Of a stretch of 17,663 bases of DNA, positions 8,367 through 15,438 are shown piece by piece. Source of the stretch: JAAFIP01 sp043777795 (GTDB taxonomy: Bacteria; Pseudomonadota; Gammaproteobacteria; Burkholderiales; Burkholderiaceae_C). Under the pieces are notes generated by a model. The model searched no databases. It saw only the letters and a list, made by a program, of their open reading frames with translations, and had not been told where the DNA came from. How positions within the stretch are numbered: position 1 is the stretch's first letter; each line of letters starts with the position of its first letter. The DNA is taken from positions 1 through 17,663 of the forward strand of contig JAYWHJ010000326.1 of NCBI GenBank assembly GCA_043777795.1, in the 5' to 3' direction. A program made the position numbers and the translations under genes.

Positions 8367-8392
8367 ATATTAAAACTATTAATTTTTAATAT
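8367..8392. promoter_or_regulatory. AT-rich 9-bp palindrome upstream of katG, candidate operator
   Basis: ATATTAAAA and TTTTAATAT are exact inverted repeats around an 8-base spacer (CTATTAAT), 54-79 bases before the katG start. Position and symmetry suit a dimeric regulator. The spacing does not fit the four-part ATAG/CTAT OxyR consensus, so the cognate protein is unknown. Confidence 0.4.
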
Positions 8393-8564
8393 CCAATTGG
8401 TTTTGGCTATTAAAGGCATTGAACAATGGGCTGCCAGGAGTGTGGGTGTGCTGCAGTGCAAGACCCGCCATGCTGGAAAGACAGTGTCTGCACTAGCGGT
8501 AGAACGCCCGTCGGCCTGATCCAGCACAAACGTAGCCACGCTGACCAATACTGATGAGTATCTG

Positions 8565-8611
8565 GCTCCAGCGCATTAAACAATTGCGGCAGAAGCTATC
8601 AACAATATAGC
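8565..8611 (-). repeat. dispersed repeat copy 3
   Basis: On the minus strand: GCTATATTGTTG, ATAGCTTCTGCCGC, AATTGTTTAATGCGCTGGAGC. This is the most diverged copy, but it aligns over the full length with the other five. Confidence 0.65.
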
Positions 8612-8735
8612 AAATTACACCGCAAGGCACGAAACCTGTAGGTGCAATCACCCAGGTGAAACAGGGCCGACAGCCCCCAAAACACAAGCGTACTAAGATA
8701 GATCCCAGTACCATCCAAAACCTGAAGGAAACGCT

Positions 8736-9491
8736 ATGACTATGTCCGCCATCCAATCCCAAGTCAGCCCCGAAGAATGGGCCATCCGCTGCGATCTGGC
8801 CGCTTGCTATCGACTGGTGGCCATGTACGGCTGGAGCGACCTGGTGTTCACCCACATTAGCGCCAAGCTGCCCGGGCCAGAACACCATTTTTTGATCAAC
8901 CCCTACGGCCTGATGTTTGACGAGATCACCGCCTCCAGCCTGGTGAAGGTGGACAAAGACTGCAACAAAGTCATCGACTCGCCCTACCCAGTCAACCCCG
9001 CAGGCTTTGTCATCCACAGCGCTGTGCACGAGGCGCGCGAGGACGCAGGCTGCGTGCTGCACACCCACACGCGCGCAGGCGTGGCTGTGAGCGCGCAGGC
9101 GGCGGGTGTGCTGCCTATCAGTCAGCAAAGTACCTTTGTGCTCGGCTCGCTGGCCTACCACGGCTACCAGGGCGTGGCTTTTCGCCCCGAGGAAAAGCCC
9201 AGCCTGCAAGCCGACCTGGGAACTGCCAACTATTTGATGCTGCGCAACCACGGCCTGCTCACCGTGGGCAAAACCATTGCGGACGCGTTCTTGCACATGT
9301 ATGTGTTTGAGGCCACCTGCCAAATCCAGATCAGCGCGCAAGCGGGCGGCCCACTCACCCAGGTGGAGCCGAGCATTGTGCAAGGCGTGGCGCAGGCCAT
9401 GAAGGTGCAAACCGGCGGCATCGGCGGCGCGTTTGTCTGGCCGTCGCTCATCCGCAAACTGGAGCGCGCGGATACTTCTTATAAAACCTGA
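8736..9491 (+). CDS. class II aldolase/adducin family protein
   Basis: 251 residues with GAAGGAA seven bases before ATG (a second ATG is two codons in). It belongs to the L-fuculose-1-phosphate aldolase / RhaD / adducin fold. The zinc ligands are visible as VLHTHTRAG (His109, His111) and LRNHGLLTVG (His172); the N-terminal WSDLVFTHISAKLPG and INPYGLMFDEITASSLVKVD match the usual phosphate/substrate loop. It is a soluble cytoplasmic enzyme. The substrate cannot be told: many betaproteobacterial members of this subgroup are annotated only as class II aldolase/adducin, and no sugar kinase, transporter or isomerase gene is beside it. It stands alone between intergenic regions, with no clear terminator after it. 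Confidence 0.9.
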   Translation: MTMSAIQSQVSPEEWAIRCDLAACYRLVAMYGWSDLVFTHISAKLPGPEHHFLINPYGLMFDEITASSLVKVDKDCNKVIDSPYPVNPAGFVIHSAVHEAREDAGCVLHTHTRAGVAVSAQAAGVLPISQQSTFVLGSLAYHGYQGVAFRPEEKPSLQADLGTANYLMLRNHGLLTVGKTIADAFLHMYVFEATCQIQISAQAGGPLTQVEPSIVQGVAQAMKVQTGGIGGAFVWPSLIRKLERADTSYKT

Positions 9492-9590
9492 GCCTCATTA
9501 GCTCTGTGCTTGGCGGTGCGGCGCTGGAGGAACCTGCGCGGCCTTCATCTGCTTGCGCTGCGTTGGCGGCCCTGTGTTAGCTAATTATTT

Positions 9591-9640
9591 ACTATGTATT
9601 TAATAGCTGCCACCGCCATATTTCATTGGGCTAGAGTGCG
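9591..9640 (+). repeat. dispersed repeat copy 4
   Basis: ACTATGTATTTA, ATAGCTGCCACCGC, CATATTTCATTGGGCTAGAGTGCG; it aligns with the consensus of the six-copy family. It faces copy 5 in inverted orientation across about 124 bases. Confidence 0.7.
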
Positions 9641-9660
9641 ATAAATGCCTCAAAAAACCG

Positions 9661-9711
9661 CTCTAGAACTGGAAAATTTGCGATTCTCAGGCGATTTTCG
9701 GTTCTCCAGAG
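9661..9711. repeat. imperfect hairpin between repeat copies 4 and 5
   Basis: Three successive pairing blocks with small bulges: CTCT/AGAG, GAAC/GTTC and GAAAAT/ATTTTC, around a 16-base loop. This could be a folded RNA or the remains of a mobile miniature element. No T-run follows directly. Confidence 0.35.
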
Positions 9712-9764
9712 GGTTTTCAGCGCCTGAAGGTGGCTATTTTCCCCTTTTTTTTAGATGCCAATTG

Positions 9765-9811
9765 GCCTGTAAGCCAATAAATGAATGCGGGAGCAGCTAC
9801 GTAATAAATAG
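9765..9811 (-). repeat. dispersed repeat copy 5
   Basis: On the minus strand: GCTATTTATTACG, TAGCTGCTCCCGC, ATTCATTTATTGGCTTACAGGC. It matches the consensus core exactly. Confidence 0.7.
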
Positions 9812-9859
9812 CGGGTGTCGTGCTCCATAGCACTGAGAGTTATCGCCTTCGCATGCCTA

Positions 9860-9962
9860 TTGATCCGGCCCGATGGTCTCTCAATTTCCGTTCGGCCAGG
9901 GCCTGTCGAACCCCTTCGACAGGCTTAGGCCGAACGGTCCATAGTTCAAAAGGCCGGATCAA
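9860..9962. repeat. nested palindromic REP/MITE-like element
   Basis: The outer arms TTGATCCGGCC (9860-9870) and GGCCGGATCAA (9952-9962) are perfect 11-bp inverted repeats. Inside, CCGTTCGGCC/GGCCGAACGG (9888-9897, 9928-9937) and GCCTGTCGAA/TTCGACAGGC (9901-9910, 9915-9924) stack into one 50-base hairpin with a CCCC loop. The inner CCTGTCGAA...TTCGACAGG motif is of a kind widely dispersed in proteobacterial genomes. No transposase gene is nearby. Confidence 0.7.
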
Positions 9963-10338
9963 CAGCCCAACGCGCCACAACGATATGAACCGTCGTGCGT
10001 GGCCAACGGCACTAGCACCTGCCATTCGCTGACGATCAGCACGCTCGCCACCATTTTGCAGCCGCCGTTGGCAGCCATGAATTACGCGCCACCCTCGGAC
10101 GGGCGATCGGCTGCCAGCACGGCCCTGCTGGTACCAAACCTGCCGGGCGATCCCTGGTTGCCGTGGCAGTCGCTAAAGCCAATCATCGTGAAGGTAAAAG
10201 GCTTCACCACCATCGCAGGAGTTTGCAGTGTGTTGGTGACAAAAGCATGACGCAAAGTAAATACAAAATTGAAGCGAAAAATGCGTGTTGCAACAAATGT
10301 ATCGCTGGTTGCCCGGCGCCAATGGATGCAAGCTAACA

Positions 10339-10380
10339 ACTATTAAATATATAGCTGCTCCCGCAATGTTTTATTGTGCC
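10339..10380 (+). repeat. dispersed repeat copy 6, abutting the olsB PhoB array
   Basis: ACTATTAAATAT, ATAGCTGCTCCCGC, AATGTTTTATTGTGCC. It ends exactly where the 11-bp PhoB-type units begin, so it forms the upstream border of the promoter. Confidence 0.75.
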
Positions 10381-10436
10381 AATTCACCAAAATGCCATAA
10401 AACCGCCATCTCGATGTCATGCAAGTGCCGCAGAAT
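10381..10436 (+). promoter_or_regulatory. candidate PhoB box array and promoter of the olsB-plcP-agt operon
   Basis: Successive 11-bp units: AATTCAC+CAAA, ATGCCAT+AAAA, CCGCCAT+CTCG, ATGTCAT+GCAA. Against the PhoB repeat CTGTCAT/C the 7-mers score 4, 5, 5 and 6 of 7, all in the same helical phase. Exactly ten bases after the last 7-mer is CAGAAT (4/6 to TATAAT), the spacing seen at the E. coli phoA promoter. Phosphate-starvation control is inferred. Confidence 0.6.
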
Positions 10437-10503
10437 TTCTTGGTCTGGTTTGAAACATCGCAAGCTGAAAAAGCTTGCATACCTAACACCGAGAGGGCAC
10501 ACC

Positions 10504-11352
10504 ATGAAAGCACTGTCTATTCCCACATTAGCGCTGTCCCCAAGCAGCTTGCCCCACGGGGCTATTCAACCTAACGCCCCACTGCCAATCGCTATTGCGC
10601 AGCCTGCCGACCACGCGCCAACAGCGCGAATTCAAGTGGTGTGGGCACGCCACCAAGACGAGGTGCGGCAAGCCCAGAAGCTGCGCTACGACGTATTTGC
10701 AACCGAGATGGGCGCTCGTTTGGATACAGCGGTGCCCGAGCACGATGTAGACAAGTTTGATGATTTTTGCGAGCACCTTTTGGCGCTCGACACTGCGTCT
10801 GGCCAAGTGATTGGTACCTACCGGGTGCTCACACCCACGCAGGCCGTGCGGGCCGGAGGCGCTTACAGCGATACCGAATTTGACCTGCGTCCCCTGAGCC
10901 ATCTGCGCTCCAAAATGGTGGAGCTGGGCCGCAGCTGCGTACATGCCGACTTTCGCCAAGGTGGCGTCATCTTGGCGCTGGGCAGCGCCTTGTATGAATT
11001 CATGGCACGCAACAAGCTGGAAACCATGATGGGCTGCGCCAGCATCCCCATGCTGCATAACGGCGTGGTCAGTGGTGATATAGCCGCAAGTGTGTGGCGG
11101 CAAATGCAAGACAAGCATATGGCCAGCCCAGAGCTGCAAGTCAAAGCCCATTTGCCGTTGCCAGTGGAGCAGCTAGACAACAGCCTGGACGTCGCACCAC
11201 CGGCTTTGATCAAAGGCTATCTGCGTCAAGGCGCCAAAGTGCTGGGCGCGCCCGCCTGGGACCCCGACTTCAACACCGCTGACCTGCCTTTGCTCATCCA
11301 CGTCAAAGACGCGCCGAGCCGCTTTTTGAAATACTTTGCAGGTGCCGCGTGA
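10504..11352 (+). CDS. olsB: OlsB-like N-acyltransferase (ornithine lipid synthesis, GNAT fold)
   Basis: 282 residues from ATG 10504, preceded by GAGAGGG. The frame is open further upstream but that part runs through repeat copy 6 and is not coding. The acyltransferase core begins about residue 45: EVRQAQKLRYDVFATEMGA, then HDVDKFDDFCEHLLALD, GQVIGTYRVLTP, and ELGRSCVHADFRQGGVILAL, the pattern of the OlsB/autoinducer-synthase-like GNAT group. OlsB transfers a 3-hydroxyacyl chain from acyl carrier protein to the amino group of ornithine, giving lyso-ornithine lipid. The N-terminal ~40 Pro/Ala-rich residues are variable. It overlaps plcP by four bases (GTGA) and starts a three-gene operon. OlsA, the second acyltransferase, is not in the window. 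A different amino-acid acceptor is possible. Confidence 0.82.
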   Translation: MKALSIPTLALSPSSLPHGAIQPNAPLPIAIAQPADHAPTARIQVVWARHQDEVRQAQKLRYDVFATEMGARLDTAVPEHDVDKFDDFCEHLLALDTASGQVIGTYRVLTPTQAVRAGGAYSDTEFDLRPLSHLRSKMVELGRSCVHADFRQGGVILALGSALYEFMARNKLETMMGCASIPMLHNGVVSGDIAASVWRQMQDKHMASPELQVKAHLPLPVEQLDNSLDVAPPALIKGYLRQGAKVLGAPAWDPDFNTADLPLLIHVKDAPSRFLKYFAGAA

Positions 11353-12212
11353 GACCGGGTTGGATTGCCGCCAAAGCTTCTTTTGGGTCCCATAGCGAGC
11401 GACCAGAAGGCGTGCGCGCGGTGTTTATATCCGACCTGCACTTGGGTACCGCGGGCTGCCAGGCGGTGGCGCTACTGGACTTTCTCAAGGCCTACCCTAG
11501 CCAAAACCTGTACCTGGTGGGAGACATTATTGACGGCTGGCAACTGCGCAGGCGCTGGTACTGGCCCCAAGCCCATAACGACGTGGTGCAAAAGCTGCTG
11601 CGCCGGGCGCGCAAGGGCTGCCGGGTGGTGTTCATACCGGGTAACCACGATGAATTTGCACGCGCCTTCATAGGGCAGCAATTTGGCGGCATAGAGGTGC
11701 TGGACGAGGCTGTGCACACCACTGTATTGGGGCAAAAACTATGGGTCACACACGGTGACTACTTTGATGGGGTGATCCAATGCGCCAAGTGGCTCGCCTA
11801 TCTGGGGGACAACTTGTACGAGTTCACTTTGCGCCTGAACCGCTACCTGAATCATTGGCGTGCCAAGCTTGGTTTGCCGTACTGGTCGTTATCGGCATTT
11901 CTCAAAGGTAAAGTCAAAAGCGCCTTGAACTACGTCACTGATTTTGAGCGGGCAGTGGCCCGCGAAGCGCACAACCGTGGCTATCAGGGGGTGGTGTGCG
12001 GACATATTCACCGTGCTGAGATGCGCGACATTGACGGCGTGCTGTATTGCAACGATGGCGATTGGGTGGAAAGCCTGACCGCATTGGTCGAGCACCATGA
12101 TGGCAGGCTGGAGATAGTGCATTGGGCCGGGCAGTCAGGCCATCCGCTGGCAGTGGCGGTACCCTCGCCACGGCATACAGTGCCCCCTGAAATGGCAGGA
12201 GTATCTGTATGA
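11349..12212 (+). CDS. plcP: PlcP-like metallophosphoesterase (phospholipase C type; LpxH relative)
   Basis: 287 residues from GTG 11349, which overlaps the olsB stop. All calcineurin-type metal motifs are present: ISDLHLG (Asp29, His31), VGDIIDGW (Asp59), PGNHDE (Asn99, His100), THGDYFD (His135) and CGHIHR (His219, His221). Automated pipelines usually call such proteins UDP-2,3-diacylglucosamine diphosphatase. However, GDIIDGWQLRRRWYWPQAHND, LPYWSLSAFLKGKVK and YCNDGDWVES resemble, as I recall them, the Sinorhizobium PlcP group, which hydrolyses phosphatidylcholine and similar lipids to diacylglycerol under phosphate limitation. The adjacent lipid glycosyltransferase and OlsB support PlcP over LpxH. 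The substrate is inferred. Confidence 0.8.
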   Translation: MRPGWIAAKASFGSHSERPEGVRAVFISDLHLGTAGCQAVALLDFLKAYPSQNLYLVGDIIDGWQLRRRWYWPQAHNDVVQKLLRRARKGCRVVFIPGNHDEFARAFIGQQFGGIEVLDEAVHTTVLGQKLWVTHGDYFDGVIQCAKWLAYLGDNLYEFTLRLNRYLNHWRAKLGLPYWSLSAFLKGKVKSALNYVTDFERAVAREAHNRGYQGVVCGHIHRAEMRDIDGVLYCNDGDWVESLTALVEHHDGRLEIVHWAGQSGHPLAVAVPSPRHTVPPEMAGVSV

Positions 12213-13294
12213 AAATTGCATTGGTAACTGACGCATGGTTGCCTCAGGTCAATGGCGTGGTGACCACGTTGGTAGAGCTGGTGCAGGGCCTGCGCGACAA
12301 CGGGCACGAAGTCAAGGTGGTGCACCCCGGCTTATTCAAAACCCGGCCCTGCCCGGGCTACGCGGGTATTGATTTAGCCATCAGACCCGGCCGCACATTG
12401 CCGGGTATGTTGGACGGCTATACGCCCGATGCAGTGCACTTGGCCACAGAAGGCCCACTGGGCTGGGCGGCACGCAAGCATTGCCTGCGCAGGCAGTGGG
12501 CATTCACCACTGCGTTTCACACCAAGTTTCCAGAGATACTGCATGCGGCGGTCAAACTGCCGCTCAGTTGGGGCTATGCATTGTTTCGGCATTTTCACCG
12601 ACCCTCATCGGGTGTGATGGTGCCTACACAGGGTGCATTGCAAATGCTGGCGAGCCGGGGGTTTACGAATTTGCGTGGTTGGACACATGGGGTGGACACC
12701 AAACTGTTTGCCTATGCGCCGCAGGCGCGGATATTCCCTGCGCTGGGGCCTCTGGTGCGGCCACTTAGCTTGTATGTGGGCAGAGTGTCGTACGAGAAGA
12801 ATATTGAACACTTCCTGCAAATGGACATACCCGGCACCAAGGTGGTTTGTGGCGTAGGTCCCTTGATGGAGAAGTTGTATGCGAAGTACCCGCAAACTGT
12901 CTGGGTCGGCTTGTTACAGCGGGAGGTGCTGTCTCAGCTGTATGCAAGCGCAGATGTGTTTGTTTTCCCCAGTCCCAACGAAACCTTTGGTTTGGTGATG
13001 CTGGAGGCGATGGCCTGCGGCACCCCAGTAGCTGCGTTTCCAGTGGATGGCCCGACAGAGGTGCTGGGTGCACACCAAGGTGCTTCACAGGGCGGTGTTC
13101 TTCACACCGATTTGCAGCAAGCTTGGGAAGATGCCAGAAAAGTCCCGCGCCATGAGGCACGCCTGCGTGCCCTGAGCTTTAGTTGGGAGGAAGCCACACA
13201 ACGTTTCATTACATTCCTGGTGCCTATACAAGCCCATAATCGATTAGTGAAACCATCCATGCTGTCATCATTTTTTCACAAAACTGTCACATAA
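12209..13294 (+). CDS. GT4-family glycosyltransferase, probable diacylglycerol glycosyltransferase (Agt-like)
   Basis: 361 residues; ATG overlaps the plcP stop (ATGA), so translation is coupled. The N-terminal Rossmann domain starts MKIALVTDAWLPQVNGVVTT with the glycine loop for acceptor and donor; FTTAFHTKFPEIL and THGVDTKLF follow. The C-terminal domain has LYVGRVSYEKN (Arg192, Lys197 for the nucleotide-sugar phosphates) and the retaining GT4 motif NETFGLVMLE (Glu258-X7-Glu266). Homologues next to plcP in alpha- and gammaproteobacteria add glucose or glucuronate to diacylglycerol, replacing phospholipids when phosphate is scarce; that role is inferred from the neighbour. The last 11 codons coincide with a PhoB-type array serving ppk1. 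Confidence 0.85.
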   Translation: MKIALVTDAWLPQVNGVVTTLVELVQGLRDNGHEVKVVHPGLFKTRPCPGYAGIDLAIRPGRTLPGMLDGYTPDAVHLATEGPLGWAARKHCLRRQWAFTTAFHTKFPEILHAAVKLPLSWGYALFRHFHRPSSGVMVPTQGALQMLASRGFTNLRGWTHGVDTKLFAYAPQARIFPALGPLVRPLSLYVGRVSYEKNIEHFLQMDIPGTKVVCGVGPLMEKLYAKYPQTVWVGLLQREVLSQLYASADVFVFPSPNETFGLVMLEAMACGTPVAAFPVDGPTEVLGAHQGASQGGVLHTDLQQAWEDARKVPRHEARLRALSFSWEEATQRFITFLVPIQAHNRLVKPSMLSSFFHKTVT

Positions 13295-13306
13295 AGGGGG
13301 CACACT
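13262..13306 (+). promoter_or_regulatory. candidate PhoB box array and promoter of ppk1
   Basis: Three 11-bp units in phase: CTGTCAT+CATT, TTTTCAC+AAAA, CTGTCAC+ATAA. The first and third 7-mers match the PhoB consensus perfectly, the middle 5 of 7. Ten bases after the last 7-mer is CACACT (3/6 to TATAAT with the key A2 and T6); CATAAA after unit 2 is an alternative -10. The array lies inside the glycosyltransferase gene and ends on its stop codon. Confidence 0.75.
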
Positions 13307-13351
13307 CCAGCCAGCACGCCAAGAAAATTACATTGAGACACCAAGACCGCT

Positions 13352-15430
13352 ATGGACAAGCCGCAGACCAAGCAGGACATTTTTTTAGACCGAGATCAGA
13401 GTATTTTGGAGTTTAATCGCCGGGTGCTGAGCTGGGCGCTGCGAGACGACGTGCCTGCATTGGAGCGTTTGCGTTATGTGTGCATCGTGTCTTCCAATTT
13501 AGACGAGTTTTTTGAAGTTCGGGCCGCGCAGCACCTGGTAGCCATGGTGACCGATGACCACAAAGGCGACTACAGCGTAGCCTCATTTACCAATTTGGCC
13601 AACGCGGCGCATGCCTTGGTAGATGAGCAGTACAGGATATTCAACGATGCTGTGACACCTGCGTTGGAAGCCAGCGGTGTGCATGTCGTGTCGCATGGAC
13701 GCCGCAGTGTGCAGCAAAAAAAGTGGGTGAAAGAGTATTTTGAACGCGAAGTGCAGCCTCTGCTGATGCCGGTGGGCCTGGATCCGGCGCACCCTTTCCC
13801 CTTGGTGGCCAACAAGTCGCTCAACTTTATTGTGCGCTTGATCGGCAACGATGCTTTTGGCCGGGCCAACGAAATTGCCATTGTGAAAGTACCCAGGATA
13901 CTGCCGCGCTTGATACGCATGCCACATAAGCATCGTGACAATGAGGTCTCGTTGGTATCGCTGTCCAGTGTGATTCGTGGGCATTTGGCTGATTTGTTCC
14001 CGGGGCGACAGGTCTCAGAGTTTTCCCAGTTTCGTGTCACTCGGCATTCTGATTTGGCGGTCGATGAAGAGGAGGTGCGCAACCTGCGCACCGCATTGCG
14101 GCTGGGCTTGCAACAGCGCCATTACGGGCAAGCGGTGCGCTTGGAGGTATCCGCTGGATGCTCTGTATTTTTGTCAGAATTTCTCACAGAGCAATTTAAC
14201 TTACCGCCGCAGGCCGTCTACCGCGTGCCTGGCCCGGTCAACCTAGTGCGCTTTAGCCAATTGATCGACTTGGCAGACCAACCGCAATTGCTGTTTCCGG
14301 CGTTCCGATCCGTGGCGCCGCATGAGTTGCTGCCCAACGTACCTATTTTCGACCAAATGCGCGAGCGCGATATTTTGATTCACCAACCGTTTGAGAGCTT
14401 CGATGGGGTGATGACATTCCTGCGCGAGGCGGTGCGGGATCCGCAGGTGCTAGCCATACGCCAAACCATCTACCGCACAGGAGCGCAGTCAGAGATGATG
14501 GATTTGCTGGGCGAGGCGGTTCGCTTGGGCAAGGAAGTGACGGTGGTGGTAGAGCTGAAAGCGCGTTTTGACGAAGAGGCCAATATCAATTGGGCGGAGG
14601 CGCTGGAAGCACTCGGCGCGCAGGTCGTCTATGGGGTCGTAGGCCTTAAAACGCATGCCAAAATGCTGTTGGTTACGCGCCGGGAGGGCAAAACTTTGCG
14701 CCGGTACGGCCATTTGTCTACGGGTAACTACAACCCGCGCACGGCCAGGCTGTATACCGATTTAAGCTATCTGACTGTCAATCCGGAGATCACCTCGGAC
14801 ATGCAGGCCCTGTTTGTCCACATGGCAGGGCAGTCTAAGCTGCCAAAGCTCAAACGCCTGTGGGTCGCCCCGTTCAATCTGCAGAAGAATCTGATCGACA
14901 AGATTGATGCTGTCGCCAATGCGGGTGCGCATCAAGATAGGCGCATCATTGCAAAAATGAATGCGCTGACGGACGAATCGTTGATGCGCTCTTTGCTACG
15001 GGCGGCGCGTGCAGGTGTGAAGATAGATTTAATCGTGCGCGGAGCCTGCACTTTTCCGTTAATAGACCCGCTGGTGCGTGCCAACGTGGTGGTGCGTTCA
15101 GTTATCGGCCGATTTTTAGAGCACTCACGCATTTTTTATTTTCGCGCAGGCAGCGAGGAAGATGTGTATCTTTCCAGCGCTGATTGGATGAACCGCAACA
15201 TGTTGCGCCGTATTGAGCTGGTATGGCCCGTGCTGGATGCGCGGCTGCGCCAGCGCGTGGTCGATGAATGCCTGGTGCCCTACCTGCACGACACGGCCAA
15301 TTCCTGGTTGATGCAGCCCGATGGCACTTACCTGCATTCAGAGAGCGGCAGTGCTTTAAGTGCGCAGGCAGAGCTGGCAAAACGGCACACGCTGTTTGCC
15401 AGTACCAAAATGGTTCAGATTGCGCAGTAG
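13352..15430 (+). CDS. ppk: polyphosphate kinase 1
   Basis: 692 residues, the usual length. Ppk1 reversibly makes inorganic polyphosphate from ATP. The four-domain layout is visible: N domain with LDRDQSILEFNRRVL and SSNLDEFFEVR, head domain up to about residue 320, then the two phospholipase-D-like C domains. His435 in GLKTHAKMLL is the autophosphorylated residue, followed by GHLSTGNYNPRTARLYTDL; IHQPFESFDGVMTFLREA and the IRQTIYRTG loop precede it; a second catalytic region is around VRSVIGRFLEHSRIFYF. The Shine-Dalgarno sequence is weak (GAGACACC). It has its own PhoB-type promoter and probably runs on into sixA, whose ribosome site overlaps the ppk stop. Confidence 0.97.
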   Translation: MDKPQTKQDIFLDRDQSILEFNRRVLSWALRDDVPALERLRYVCIVSSNLDEFFEVRAAQHLVAMVTDDHKGDYSVASFTNLANAAHALVDEQYRIFNDAVTPALEASGVHVVSHGRRSVQQKKWVKEYFEREVQPLLMPVGLDPAHPFPLVANKSLNFIVRLIGNDAFGRANEIAIVKVPRILPRLIRMPHKHRDNEVSLVSLSSVIRGHLADLFPGRQVSEFSQFRVTRHSDLAVDEEEVRNLRTALRLGLQQRHYGQAVRLEVSAGCSVFLSEFLTEQFNLPPQAVYRVPGPVNLVRFSQLIDLADQPQLLFPAFRSVAPHELLPNVPIFDQMRERDILIHQPFESFDGVMTFLREAVRDPQVLAIRQTIYRTGAQSEMMDLLGEAVRLGKEVTVVVELKARFDEEANINWAEALEALGAQVVYGVVGLKTHAKMLLVTRREGKTLRRYGHLSTGNYNPRTARLYTDLSYLTVNPEITSDMQALFVHMAGQSKLPKLKRLWVAPFNLQKNLIDKIDAVANAGAHQDRRIIAKMNALTDESLMRSLLRAARAGVKIDLIVRGACTFPLIDPLVRANVVVRSVIGRFLEHSRIFYFRAGSEEDVYLSSADWMNRNMLRRIELVWPVLDARLRQRVVDECLVPYLHDTANSWLMQPDGTYLHSESGSALSAQAELAKRHTLFASTKMVQIAQ

Positions 15431-15438
15431 GAGGCAAG

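Larger units (their letters stand above)
8353..8735. other. divergent intergenic region between katG and the aldolase gene
   Basis: 383 bases with no convincing gene. The left part is AT-rich and holds the palindrome 8367-8392 and the palindromic CCAATTGG at 8393-8400. The middle has dispersed repeat copy 3. The right part contains a weak -10-like TAAGAT near 8694 and the aldolase Shine-Dalgarno GAAGGAA. Short ORFs here lack ribosome sites and family features. Confidence 0.6.
9492..10503. other. ~1 kb non-coding region rich in repeats, with olsB control region
   Basis: No reading frame here is supported. In order it holds repeat copy 4 (9591-9640), an imperfect hairpin (9661-9711), a T8 run near 9745-9752, repeat copy 5 (9765-9811), a nested palindromic element (9860-9962), a GC-rich stretch of unknown origin (about 9963-10260) in which one frame (9999-10250) is open but unrecognised, repeat copy 6 (10339-10380) and a PhoB-type array (10381-10424). 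Alternating AT-rich and GC-rich patches suggest an accumulation site for repeats and decayed DNA. Confidence 0.65.

Noticed and set aside
8321..8420. OxyR site upstream of katG
   Set aside because: ATAG and CTAT quarters are present but not at the 7-base spacings required by the consensus.
8493..9410. 305-codon minus-strand frame opposite the aldolase gene
   Set aside because: Antisense shadow of a gene with intact zinc ligands and ribosome site; no recognisable family.
9999..10250. 83-codon frame in the olsB upstream region
   Set aside because: No ribosome site, no recognisable domain, and other frames in the same GC-rich stretch are also partly open.
10285..10503. N-terminal extension of the OlsB-like protein
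   Set aside because: The upstream frame runs through repeat copy 6 and the PhoB array, has no ribosome site and no family resemblance; ATG 10504 with GAGAGGG is better.
11349..12212. LpxH assignment for the metallophosphoesterase
   Set aside because: Motif context (GDIIDGW, WYWPQAHND, YWSLS) and neighbours fit the PlcP group better; LpxH cannot be formally excluded.
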